64,000 bases of DNA, taken from positions 20,481-84,480 of the forward strand of contig JBAQPU010000042.1 of the NCBI GenBank assembly GCA_049306095.1. Direction: 5' to 3'. The notes beneath the pieces were generated by a model. It saw nothing but the letters and a program-made list of their open reading frames with translations, did no database searches and was not told the DNA's origin. Position 1 is the stretch's first letter. Each line of letters begins with the position of its first letter. Below are positions 28,610 to 36,786 of the stretch, piece after piece. The translations under genes and the position numbers were made by a program. The DNA comes from UBA2336 sp049306095 (GTDB taxonomy: Bacteria; Bacteroidota; Bacteroidia; Cytophagales; Cyclobacteriaceae).

Positions 28610-28631
28610 GATTGAGTATTAGTACTCAATC
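28610..28631. promoter_or_regulatory. Palindrome P2 upstream of the unit-2 HTH gene
   Basis: GATTGAGTA-N4-TACTCAATC, perfect 9-bp arms. The same site with one mismatch lies at the equivalent place in unit 4 (38795-38816). A good candidate operator for autoregulation by the HTH protein. Confidence 0.7.
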
Positions 28632-28674
28632 TGAAACTTTCGGTTTTCGAAAAAAGGTGTAAAAATCGATGAAA

Positions 28675-28835
28675 ATCGTTTTTTTTTTTTTTGAAAAGGT
28701 ACATGCTATTTTACGCTGCTATGGCAGGTAAAATGGATTTAGGACTTCGCAGGTGATAGAAAGTCATTATTCATGCCCAAAAAATTACACGAGTGCTTTT
28801 ATACCTCGCTTTACAAAATATACAGCGAGGTCTTG
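28675..28835 (+). promoter_or_regulatory. Conserved leader region of the RND gene (unit 2)
   Basis: From a run of T through GAAAAGGTACATG, ATGGCAGGTAAAATGG, TTATTCATGCCC and AAAAAATTACACGAGTGC to ACCTCGCT...AGCGAGGT (a stem), the sequence is closely repeated at 38863-39025 in front of the second RND gene. It is noncoding apart from a seven-codon open frame (MDLGLRR) also kept in the other copy (MDLELRR). The rest of the 460-bp gap up to 29017 shows no further feature. Confidence 0.65.
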
Positions 28836-29017
28836 TTGTTGTCAATGCATGGTAATTCTTAAATCCAAACAATAAAAATCACCAACTTGGTAGGTTATCC
28901 AATAGGTTAAGGTGGTACTTTTTCATTCATCATTTTGGTGAAATAGAATTTTCAATTGCATGATTTGGCATTAACTTACAATGGGTAAATCCCCTGGCTG
29001 GTCTAATAAGCTTATGC

Positions 29018-32000
29018 ATGTCATCGTTTAAAATCATTTTGGTTTTTGTTCTCGCAGGGGCATTGGGCTTTTTGCTTTCTTCAAGGTTATCGGTTGATCT
29101 GCTGCCCGATTCAAGCCTGCCAGTGGTTACGGTTTCCTATTCGCTACCCGATGCACCCCCGCAGGTGATCGAACAACAGGCAACCGGCCCGTTGGAAAAT
29201 GTGTTGTCGCAGATTTCTCAAATCGAGGAGATTTACTCCATTTCCGGTTACCACCAGGGAAGTATTGAGTTGACGTTTGAAAAAGAAGCCGATATGGCGT
29301 TCAAAAAATTTGAGGTAAGCTCTGCCATCCGGCAACTTTACAAAAAACTTCATCCTCAACTGAGTTACCCCCTCGTTGAGTTTCGCAGTCATGACGATAA
29401 AAGTAAAAGCCCGCTATTGGTGTACCGCATCAACGCGAAGCTGGAACCGTTTCAAATCAAAAAAACAGCCGAAGATATACTTGCTCCGGCCCTTGCACGA
29501 ATAGACGGCATGCACGATGTATCGGTACGGGGCGCGCAGGAAATACAACTTACCATCGCGTACGATCCTGAAAAGCTCAAACAATTTGGAATCACCTCGG
29601 GTGAAATTGTTGGTCACCTTCAAACCAACTTCAGTTCATTTTATCCGGGGGTGCTACTCACCTCCGGTAAGCAACGATTTACGATACAGGGAGGTAAGGC
29701 CCCCGAGCATATCGAAGACATCCGGAAAATGATGATCCGCACCGATGCGGGAAATTATTTTTCGCTGGACCAAGTGGCACGTGTTTACCTGGAAGCCAGT
29801 AAACCAAGGGAATATTTCAGGATAAACGGCCAGAATTCTGTTACCCTCACCCTCTTTGCCGATGAGGGAACAAACAGGCTTGTGCTTGCCGAAGAAATCA
29901 AAAGCAAACTAAACGAACTTGAAAAGCTGCTTCCAGCAGGATTTAGTTTAGTGTTGGATTATGACGATACCGAATTTCTGCGAAAGGAGATTGACAAAAA
30001 CCTGCTTCGCTCTGTCCTCGCTATTGGCGTTTTGCTAATATTTCTTTTGGTGAGCTATCGCAACGCCCGGCACCTGCTCATTTTAGTCTCCGGCATATTG
30101 GTTAGTCTGGGCCTGACAGCGTTAGCTGCTTATTTTCTAAAAATTCAAATACACCTGTACACCATAGCAGGGATAACCATCTCGCTAGGAATCACTATCG
30201 ATAACTCCATTGTCGTGCTGGATCACTTACGGGTACAAGGCAATAAAAAAATCGTACGGGCTATTTTGGGCGCCTCGCTCACCACCATGATGGCGCTCAT
30301 GCTTGTCTTTTTCTTGCCGGAAAAAGAACGGCAAAACCTAACCGAATTTTGCATTATTGTTTCGGTTGCAATTGGCTGCTCGGTATTAACCGCAATTTTC
30401 TATACGCCTGCTTTGCATGATGCTTTTCAATCGCTCCATAATAAACAATCCTTCACGATCAAAGGCCTGCGCAAAAGAGTTCGTTGGTTTAATGGATATC
30501 AGTCAGTCATTCTATTTGGTGCGCGGTTCCGTAAATCATTCATCACCATTTTCATCCTGTTGTTTGGAACCCCCATTTTTTTATTACCCGCCAAATGGGA
30601 AAATCACGAATGGTACAATAAAACAATCGGCAGTACATTTTACCAGGAGACCATCAGGCCCTACACCGATAAGGTGCTGGGAGGCGCATTACGCTTATTT
30701 GTTCGAAATGTTTATGAACGAAACGGCTACCGCGAACCACAACGAACACAATTATATGTGCAGGCCGAACTACCGAACGGCAACACGCTGGAAGACATGA
30801 ACGGTGTAATGGCAGGTTTTGAAAGTTACCTCGCAAACGTGGAAGGCGTTGAAAAATACCTGACGCAGGTGTACTCCGGACAACACGCTACCATCAGCAT
30901 CAGCTTTACGAAAGCGACCGAAAATTCTTCCTTGCCTTACATACTCAAGTCCCGGTTGATTGCACGTTCGCTCGATTGGGGTGGTGTGCAATGGAATATT
31001 TACGGTGTGGGACAAGGCTTTAGTAACAGCGCAGGTGAATCGCTTCCATCGTACCGGGTAGCGATGAAGGGTTACAATTATGACCAGCTTGAAGCATATT
31101 CAGAAATATTAGCCAACAAATTACTGAACCATAAGCGCATCCAAAAAGTAAATACAAACGAACGTTTAAACTGGGGCGAAAAAAACGTTGAACAATTAGT
31201 TCTCGATTTTAGTAAAAACGTATCGGGCTGGTCGGCACAACAAGTAACCGGGCAACTGCAAGAGAAAGCCTTGCGCAACACACCCGTGTGGACCATCTCT
31301 TTACATGACCGACAATTTCCGGTGTATGTTCAACCCGACAGAAAGCCCCTGACCATGTACGAATTGATGGAAACCTCGCTGGTGCTTCCCGACAGCCAAC
31401 GCACAAAAATTTCAGCCATGGCCGCTATTCGAAAAGAAGTCACCGAAAATGCCATTCATAAGCAGGATCGCCAGTACATTCGCATTGTAGGCTTCGAATA
31501 TTACGGTGGTTACCAATTTGGAAATGAGTACCTCCAATCAATGTTACAAGAACTAAAACAGGAGATGGTTCCGGGCTACACGGCTAAACAAAGTTCGTGG
31601 AGTTGGGATTGGAACAAGGTAAAACGCCAGTACGGCCTCATCCTGCTCCTGATCGTTGGCGTGTACTTCATCGCGGCCATCCTGTTCGAAAATCTTAAAG
31701 AACCGTTTTACATCGTGCTCACCATTCCGCTTTCATTCATCGGGCTGTTCCTTGTCTTTTCATTTTTTGATCTTTATTTCGACCAGGGCGGATACGCGGC
31801 ATTTATTGTGTTGGGGGGCCTGGTTGTAAATGCCTCCATTTATATAGTGAACGATTTCAATAACCTTCACAAAAGAAATTACAACCGACAGGTAGCCAAA
31901 GCGGTAACGGGCAAAATGAGACCCATTATTCTAACCATCACGTCTACGTGCCTGGGGTTGCTGCCTTTTATGATTGGCGGACAGAATGAGGTGTTTTGGT

Positions 32001-32125
32001 TTGCGCTGGCTGCCGGTACCACAGGTGGGCTGATTTTTTCAATACTTATTGTCTTTGTCTTTCTTCCTGTTTTATTAATCAGAATTTCTCCATCGGGTTC
32101 TAAAAATATAAAAGAGCAGTATTAA
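29018..32125 (+). CDS. RND superfamily transporter, inner-membrane pump (unit 2)
   Basis: 1035 residues. Twelve membrane helices in the RND order: one at the N-terminus (IILVFVLAGALGFLL), a large periplasmic porter domain, helices 2-6 (about 330-465), a second periplasmic domain and helices 8-12 at the end. The TM4 proton-relay region reads GITISLGITIDNSIVVLD, with Asp395. RND pumps move hydrophobic or metal substrates, or sometimes lipids and peptides, out of the periplasm using the proton gradient. No adaptor follows directly; the only adaptor is at 42156-43214. Its C-terminal codons are duplicated as a remnant at 36101-36232. Confidence 0.92.
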   Translation: MSSFKIILVFVLAGALGFLLSSRLSVDLLPDSSLPVVTVSYSLPDAPPQVIEQQATGPLENVLSQISQIEEIYSISGYHQGSIELTFEKEADMAFKKFEVSSAIRQLYKKLHPQLSYPLVEFRSHDDKSKSPLLVYRINAKLEPFQIKKTAEDILAPALARIDGMHDVSVRGAQEIQLTIAYDPEKLKQFGITSGEIVGHLQTNFSSFYPGVLLTSGKQRFTIQGGKAPEHIEDIRKMMIRTDAGNYFSLDQVARVYLEASKPREYFRINGQNSVTLTLFADEGTNRLVLAEEIKSKLNELEKLLPAGFSLVLDYDDTEFLRKEIDKNLLRSVLAIGVLLIFLLVSYRNARHLLILVSGILVSLGLTALAAYFLKIQIHLYTIAGITISLGITIDNSIVVLDHLRVQGNKKIVRAILGASLTTMMALMLVFFLPEKERQNLTEFCIIVSVAIGCSVLTAIFYTPALHDAFQSLHNKQSFTIKGLRKRVRWFNGYQSVILFGARFRKSFITIFILLFGTPIFLLPAKWENHEWYNKTIGSTFYQETIRPYTDKVLGGALRLFVRNVYERNGYREPQRTQLYVQAELPNGNTLEDMNGVMAGFESYLANVEGVEKYLTQVYSGQHATISISFTKATENSSLPYILKSRLIARSLDWGGVQWNIYGVGQGFSNSAGESLPSYRVAMKGYNYDQLEAYSEILANKLLNHKRIQKVNTNERLNWGEKNVEQLVLDFSKNVSGWSAQQVTGQLQEKALRNTPVWTISLHDRQFPVYVQPDRKPLTMYELMETSLVLPDSQRTKISAMAAIRKEVTENAIHKQDRQYIRIVGFEYYGGYQFGNEYLQSMLQELKQEMVPGYTAKQSSWSWDWNKVKRQYGLILLLIVGVYFIAAILFENLKEPFYIVLTIPLSFIGLFLVFSFFDLYFDQGGYAAFIVLGGLVVNASIYIVNDFNNLHKRNYNRQVAKAVTGKMRPIILTITSTCLGLLPFMIGGQNEVFWFALAAGTTGGLIFSILIVFVFLPVLLIRISPSGSKNIKEQY

Positions 32126-32141
32126 TTGCTCTTCATTTTTT
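32112..32141 (+). terminator. Terminator of the first RND gene
   Basis: AAGAGCA / TGCTCTT stem around the stop codon, followed by CATTTTTT. Fits a short Rho-independent terminator. Confidence 0.6.
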
Positions 32142-32164
32142 CATGGTACATTGAAAGAACAAAT

Positions 32165-33724
32165 CTATTCAAACATGGTCAAATTCAAGGGTAGTTTCTT
32201 ATGTATTAATTCGCCCGATTTCCTTTTCAATACATAACAGGGGAGCGTTGCACCATCTGGCAGGTAATTTTTAATCATTGTCGGAAGGTTAAATTGCGGA
32301 TAGAACATGGTTCCATTTCCTCCAACGATAAAAGCCCAGCTCCTGAAGGAATCTATTCCACCAATAAAAACAAGTTTCACTTTTTGTTGATCGAACTGAT
32401 CGGGGGCATTGAGAAAGCTTACAATTGATTCGGGGGTATTCCAAAGTACAAGATAAACGCTCTGGTTACTATTTTCACCAATAAAAGCGTCAATAATATT
32501 TTTTGAAACGCGTTCCTGGCTAGTTTGTTGCACTTCCGGTAGGTGTTGAAAACTGAATTGCTTTTCAAGACCAATATATCTAGATAGATCTTTAGTTATT
32601 TCAGGGTCAATGGGTTTGTCTTTCCAATAATCAACATGGTATACATTGTTCTTTATTGGCTTTATATTTTTTTGCTGTGTCGGGGCTTCAAATGTGAGAT
32701 GATGAAATGCTTCGACCAAGCTTGGTTTGGCGTGCGGATCGAATTGGGTTGCCTGAAGGAGAAAATGTTCGATATATTCAGGTACAACACTATCTCCAGA
32801 CTTCCTCAATTGAATTTTAAAAAAACTACTCTCGTTATGCTTGAGAAATTTTTTTGATAACGAATTTTTATAATTTAATTCATACGACTTAATAAAATGC
32901 TCTCCTGTATGTTTATCAATAAAAATTTCATAAGTAATATCAAAAATTTCATAATACTCACCCGGTCGAATGTTGGTTTTATCAAAAGCTGAAATTTCGT
33001 ACCTGATTTCGTTTTCAAGTTCTTCGGTTTGCTCAACATAGAAATCATACCGATGTGAGTTAATGTCGTATTTCAAGCCATTCTTTAATAGAAAAGCAAA
33101 TTCATTATAATAGAAATCAAAATAACTTCGCTGAAAATCTGCGCGATCGCTGGCAAAATCAAGACTTTCTCTTTTTTGTAAATACGTTATCCGTTCCTGC
33201 ACAAATTCGGGTCTAATCTTGCCTTTATATCCCTTTTCATCCTGAAAAAAAAGTTCTGCGTCCAACAATTTCACAAAAGATTCATTCTGTTTAATGGTAT
33301 GATGCAGGAATGCGTGGGCAGAAAATCCTTTCGCCCGTTTATCAAGCTGATTAAGAGCTTCTGCAACAATTTTTCTGGCTTGTTCAGAAGGTTTGGAAGC
33401 CATCACAACAACTTCATTCATTTCAGTAACCGAAGGGGCAAGGTAAACTGTTACATTACCTTTATCAGCAGTGGCTAAAAATGATGTCGACTTATATCCC
33501 ACTCCTGAAACTACATACTGGTGATTAACTTTTTCAGGAGTGACCACAAACTCGCCCAGGACATTAGCGGCAAATACCTGCGTTAAATCCGGGCAGCGAA
33601 TGGTTGCATAAGCTACTGGCTCTTTAGTCACGGAATCAACAATAGTATATTTTACCCTCGGTTGTGCCATTAAGCACCAACATTGAGCAAAAATGAACAG
33701 GCTAATTAAACAGAGCGTCTTCAT
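32165..33724 (-). CDS. CarboxypepD_reg-like protein with a degenerate thioredoxin-like C-terminus (unit 3)
   Basis: 519 residues with a signal peptide (ends CLMAQ). Residues about 25-110 form a carboxypeptidase-regulatory-like beta domain (VKYTIVDSVTKEPVAYATI...GEFVVTPEKV...YLAPSVTEMNEVVV), as in TonB-linked proteins. A long alpha/beta middle is unrecognised. The last 110 residues (SVYLVLWNTPESIVSFLN, KVKLVFIGGID, MIKNYLPDGATLPCYVLKRKSGE) have a thioredoxin fold layout, with NTPES where a redoxin has WCxxC; it would be a non-catalytic relative. Last gene of the unit-3 operon, three bases after its upstream neighbour. Confidence 0.7.
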   Translation of the reverse strand: MKTLCLISLFIFAQCWCLMAQPRVKYTIVDSVTKEPVAYATIRCPDLTQVFAANVLGEFVVTPEKVNHQYVVSGVGYKSTSFLATADKGNVTVYLAPSVTEMNEVVVMASKPSEQARKIVAEALNQLDKRAKGFSAHAFLHHTIKQNESFVKLLDAELFFQDEKGYKGKIRPEFVQERITYLQKRESLDFASDRADFQRSYFDFYYNEFAFLLKNGLKYDINSHRYDFYVEQTEELENEIRYEISAFDKTNIRPGEYYEIFDITYEIFIDKHTGEHFIKSYELNYKNSLSKKFLKHNESSFFKIQLRKSGDSVVPEYIEHFLLQATQFDPHAKPSLVEAFHHLTFEAPTQQKNIKPIKNNVYHVDYWKDKPIDPEITKDLSRYIGLEKQFSFQHLPEVQQTSQERVSKNIIDAFIGENSNQSVYLVLWNTPESIVSFLNAPDQFDQQKVKLVFIGGIDSFRSWAFIVGGNGTMFYPQFNLPTMIKNYLPDGATLPCYVLKRKSGELIHKKLPLNLTMFE

Positions 33725-33727
33725 GCG

Positions 33728-34354
33728 TTAAAGATTTGAGGTTTTCTGGGACAGTAATTCGTAATATCGTTTTGAAAGTTCAGGAAGGCTTGAATTTGCA
33801 ACATGAGGCAATAATACCTTACCATCCCTGGTTAAGATAAAGCCGTAAACGCCAAAATCATAGGACAAAGCATCGTTGTACCGCATGCTATTGCTGAGAT
33901 AATATATTGGAAGGGGTGATTTATTCATTTGAACGTAAGCAAAATACTCGTTCAAAGAATCAAAAGAAATAATAATTGCTATGGTATAGGCATCAGCAAT
34001 AGTGGATTGGATTAAACTAATTTCCTGCGTAATACAATCCTGGCAAGCATCCCAATTGAAATTCAACAGGTATGTAGGTTTGTTTGACAATGCAGCTAAA
34101 CTCTTAATTGAAATAGCGTTGTTTTTTGAATCAATCAGTTGCGTGTCGGTTGAAACACTGGCTCCTTCCAAAATCCACTGCATCTCAATAGTATTCAGGT
34201 ATCCATTTTCTAATGCTGTGCTCGCAGTAGCAAGGCGTTGGTTCGTTGTTGAAAGACTATTGTTTTGCTTTTTAAGCCAAAAAAGTGCCATGGCTGCCAA
34301 TACAATAACTACTATTGGCGTTATTCTTAATACGCTATTCTTAATTACAGTCAT
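33728..34354 (-). CDS. Membrane-anchored thioredoxin-like protein, CQDC motif (unit 3)
   Basis: 208 residues. One N-terminal membrane helix (ITPIVVIVLAAMALFWL), a coiled-coil-like stretch, then a thioredoxin-like domain: TYLLNFNWDACQDCITQEISLI with C-Q-D-C at the helix start, TIAIIISFDS, LPIYYLSNSMRY and FGVYGFILTRDGKVLLP. It is a redoxin by layout, not a named family I can give. It is 8 bp after the propeller gene and takes the place of the CGGC and CGSC lipoproteins of units 1 and 4. Confidence 0.72.
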   Translation of the reverse strand: MTVIKNSVLRITPIVVIVLAAMALFWLKKQNNSLSTTNQRLATASTALENGYLNTIEMQWILEGASVSTDTQLIDSKNNAISIKSLAALSNKPTYLLNFNWDACQDCITQEISLIQSTIADAYTIAIIISFDSLNEYFAYVQMNKSPLPIYYLSNSMRYNDALSYDFGVYGFILTRDGKVLLPHVANSSLPELSKRYYELLSQKTSNL

Positions 34355-34362
34355 TTCATTCT

Positions 34363-35574
34363 TTAGTTAATCAACAGCGGGATCCTAAACTTGAATTTAA
34401 CCAAGACCGGATTGCTTACTTTGTTCAAGGCGGCAAGCGTATTGCTGGTTTTAGGGTATTGTTTTGAGGTTTCTGGTATAGCTCCATCCTTAAAAAGTTC
34501 GGAAGACAATACGCTTAAAAAATACTCACCATCTGTGCTAATCGGGAAGGCAAAAGGCAATCCGTCAATATCATTAATTATCGTTTTAATGGCATACAAC
34601 TTATTCGCTGACTTATCAACTATACAAAGCCATCGGTCTCTGTCATCATTAATTTTTGAGGGTGCATTTTTTTCATCAATCATTAAAGTGTGAAATGTCA
34701 AATAATTACCGCTTTCACATAAACGATGCGCTATTGACATAATGCCACCATTAAAAAACATCTCTTCCGTTTTTTCCTGATCCGATTTCATTGTTTCTTT
34801 ATCTATCGGCCAACGATACTTTCCGAAATCAACAACAAAGCGAAGGTTGCAATCTCCTTTCTTATTAACTGTATAAAACTCTCCCAGTGCAGTTTTTACA
34901 TACGTAAATGCACCAGAATAATAACTCAATAGACCGGAAAAGGGAGCATCATCCAATACTTCTTCATATGGAAAAAAGGTTTTTTTAACATGTTCAAAAT
35001 CATTTGATACGATTGAGACTACCCCCACGTCAATTTCTCCATCTGGACTATAGTCTGTAGGGCAGTAAATTATTTTTTCGGTTTCTGAAAATTGAAAAGC
35101 TTCATTTACCCAATACGGTATTCGAAGCTCTTCTTTGAATTGGCCATTCTTACCAAACTGTAGCACACTGAAATTTGACCCATCAAAAACCTCGATCATA
35201 TTCTTATTAAGTACGATTTCCATTGGACTACCGTATTCTCCATTACCCTCACCAAAACTTCCTATTGTGTTTAAAAACAATCCTTGCTTATTAAATTTCA
35301 AAACACCCTTGTAAAATCGTTTATCCAGTATAAAGTATGCCGAGTCTGCAGCTATGATCTTATCAATCCGTCCGATGAGCGGTGTTTCATCAGTTTGTAG
35401 CGGCACGTATGAGTGAATGGAGTCTATTAACGCTGAAAGCTTTATCTCCTGAATGTATTGCACCTCAATTTTTTCAGCTTTAGCTGTCACGCCCACTGAC
35501 TTCGATTTGTTACAAGCCGTAAGCACAAAGCAAAAAACTATAGTAATTGGTATTAAAAGCGCAGGTAGTCTCAT
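34363..35574 (-). CDS. 6-bladed beta-propeller lipoprotein (unit 3)
   Basis: 403 residues. Lipobox FVLTAC. The N-terminal blades show the pattern of the Bacteroidota 6-bladed propeller family PF17170: IGRIDKIIAADSAYFILDKRF, VLKFNKQGLFLNTIGSFGEGNGEYGSPMEIVL and MIEVFDGSNFSVLQFGKNG, that is NHL-like blades with a G-x-G-x-G-E-Y turn. It is closer to the unit-4 propeller than to the DUF4221-like propellers of units 1 and 2. Function unknown; probably a periplasmic or surface lipoprotein binding the peptide or another ligand. A terminator-like hairpin precedes it. Confidence 0.82.
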   Translation of the reverse strand: MRLPALLIPITIVFCFVLTACNKSKSVGVTAKAEKIEVQYIQEIKLSALIDSIHSYVPLQTDETPLIGRIDKIIAADSAYFILDKRFYKGVLKFNKQGLFLNTIGSFGEGNGEYGSPMEIVLNKNMIEVFDGSNFSVLQFGKNGQFKEELRIPYWVNEAFQFSETEKIIYCPTDYSPDGEIDVGVVSIVSNDFEHVKKTFFPYEEVLDDAPFSGLLSYYSGAFTYVKTALGEFYTVNKKGDCNLRFVVDFGKYRWPIDKETMKSDQEKTEEMFFNGGIMSIAHRLCESGNYLTFHTLMIDEKNAPSKINDDRDRWLCIVDKSANKLYAIKTIINDIDGLPFAFPISTDGEYFLSVLSSELFKDGAIPETSKQYPKTSNTLAALNKVSNPVLVKFKFRIPLLIN

Positions 35575-35598
35575 CCATGATAAATTAAAAAATAAAAG

Positions 35599-35623
35599 TA
35601 CGGCTTGAATTCTTCAAGCCGTA
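35599..35623 (-). terminator. Rho-independent terminator or attenuator after the unit-3 peptide
   Basis: Perfect 11-bp stem TACGGCTTGAA / TTCAAGCCGTA with a 3-nt loop, followed on the minus strand by CTTTTATTTTTT. It lies between the peptide and propeller genes, so only a part of transcripts would continue into the propeller. Confidence 0.8.
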
Positions 35624-35637
35624 ACTCATTGGAAATT

Positions 35638-35835
35638 TTAAAGCGCCTCAAAGTGGGGCTCTTCTTTGCAATTTGCCCCAAAGCAGCTCGCATCAACCTT
35701 ATGCTTACAGCCATCTCTTAAAAAACAATCTTTTCTATGATTATCTGCCGGTACATCAGCTTTGGCCTCAGGCATCAATGCATACATCAATACAAACAAG
35801 AGAGCAATTGAAAGAAAACTTACTGATTTTTTCAT
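35638..35835 (-). CDS. Secreted Cys-rich microprotein (unit 3)
   Basis: 65 residues from ATG 35835, the Met that starts a signal peptide (MKKSVSFLSIALLFVLMYA). Predicted cleavage after PEAKA. The mature part has four cysteines (KDC, DGC, ASC, ANC) and is more charged than the other peptides, ending EPHFEAL. An in-frame extension upstream belongs to the conserved leader. Followed by a strong terminator-like hairpin and the propeller gene. Confidence 0.72.
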   Translation of the reverse strand: MKKSVSFLSIALLFVLMYALMPEAKADVPADNHRKDCFLRDGCKHKVDASCFGANCKEEPHFEAL

Positions 35836-35893
35836 AAAGTTAGTATTATAATTTCTGCTCAACATCAAGCATTACTGTAAAGTAAACGCTGCT

Positions 35894-35914
35894 CACTGCA
35901 ATTTCATTGCAGTG
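35894..35914. promoter_or_regulatory. Palindrome P1 (unit 3)
   Basis: CACTGCAAT-TTC-ATTGCAGTG, perfect 9-bp arms. It overlaps the stop codon of the HTH remnant and lies 59 bp before the peptide start, the same place as in the other units. Confidence 0.65.
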
Positions 35915-36080
35915 GAACAACTATGTACGATTTTCTTTTTTGGCAAAACTCAATGTTCATTTCTTCTTTCAGAACATCAAGATAATAATACACCATCCGC
36001 TCAGAAATTCCCAATCGGCCGGCCAATTCTTTAGGGGTGCCCGTTTTTTGCTTTTCAATTAATTCCTGCAAATACTGCAT
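35904..36080 (-). pseudogene. HTH remnant of unit 3, N-terminus replaced
   Basis: From ATG 36080 the minus strand encodes 58 residues: MQYLQELIEKQKTG, TPKELAGRLGISERMVYYYL and CQKRKSYIVVPLQ. This is the HTH protein of units 2 and 4 without its first 8-9 residues. Upstream of the ATG the frame remains open but reads PRFARPKR, which comes from the junction with an RND fragment. The HTH fold itself is complete, so it may still be made and bind DNA; its own promoter is gone. Confidence 0.8.
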
Positions 36081-36100
36081 GCGCTTGGGGCGGGCAAAAC

Positions 36101-36232
36101 GAGGTATTCTGGTTTGCGCTGGCTGCCGGTACTACAGGCGGGTTGATTTTCTCGCTGCTGGTGGTTTTTGTCTTTCTTCCTGTTATGTTAACGAGGAAAG
36201 CTTCGAAGGGTGATACGCATTGTTTCGCATAA
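36101..36232 (+). pseudogene. C-terminal fragment of an RND transporter (unit 3)
   Basis: 43 codons, EVFWFALAAGTTGG then LIFSLLVVFVFLPVMLTRK, ending TAA 36230. It matches the end of the RND protein at 29018-32125 (EVFWFALAAGTTGG, LIFSILIVFVFLPVLLIR) nearly residue for residue. It is about 20 bp from the HTH remnant, so a deletion removed the HTH N-terminus, the intergenic region and some 990 codons of RND. Confidence 0.88.
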
Positions 36233-36246
36233 CCATGAATAAATTG

Positions 36247-36786
36247 TCAAAGTCCAGAGAGGAAATCTTTAACAAATGCGCTATCTATTTTTTCTCCAGA
36301 AACAGGGTAATAAACTCGCTTTAACCTGCTTTCTTCATCAAGGAAAAATACAACTGGTGTTTTTACATACTTCAAAGATTTTCTCAATAAGTCATCAGCA
36401 TCAGAAAAAATATAGTGCGGGTAGCTATAAGTAATTTGATCACTACTTTTATTAGCTTGACACTCAATTACAATTGAACTTTCCATGCTACCCAATCTAT
36501 CAACAGCATTAACCATCCGAAATCCGGTTTCAATGCATGATCCGCAATCAAATCCTGTGTAGAAAAGCACAACCCTTCGAGAACATTCCACAGTATCCCC
36601 CAGGATTTTGGCAAGACCATCAATTTCCTTTCCTAATAACATTTTTTCTTGAAATCGGAGTTTTTCTTCATTGTCTTGACTAATGCTATCCACTGACAAT
36701 TCTTTCTTTTCCTTTGGATAGGAGCAACTAAAAAGTATTATAACGATTAACCAAAATGGCAACTTTGTTAAAATATCAGAATTCAT
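36247..36786 (-). CDS. Thioredoxin-like lipoprotein with CGSC motif (unit 4)
   Basis: 179 residues. Signal sequence with lipobox ILFSC. Thioredoxin-like strand and active site RVVLFYTGFDCGSCIETGF, then SSIVIECQAN, YPHYIFSDADDLLRKSL, TPVVFFLDEESRLKRVYYP with a cis-Pro in KTPVV. So it is a redoxin-fold lipoprotein with C-G-S-C. It overlaps the propeller gene by 11 bp, and is the last gene of the unit-4 operon, ending next to the RND remnant of unit 3. Confidence 0.78.
   Translation of the reverse strand: MNSDILTKLPFWLIVIILFSCSYPKEKKELSVDSISQDNEEKLRFQEKMLLGKEIDGLAKILGDTVECSRRVVLFYTGFDCGSCIETGFRMVNAVDRLGSMESSIVIECQANKSSDQITYSYPHYIFSDADDLLRKSLKYVKTPVVFFLDEESRLKRVYYPVSGEKIDSAFVKDFLSGL

Noticed and set aside
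35638..35868. NVEALA-family assignment for the Cys-rich peptides
   Set aside because: Size, signal peptide and neighbours are reminiscent, but no NVEALA motif is present; only the unit-3 peptide ends in a loosely similar FEAL.
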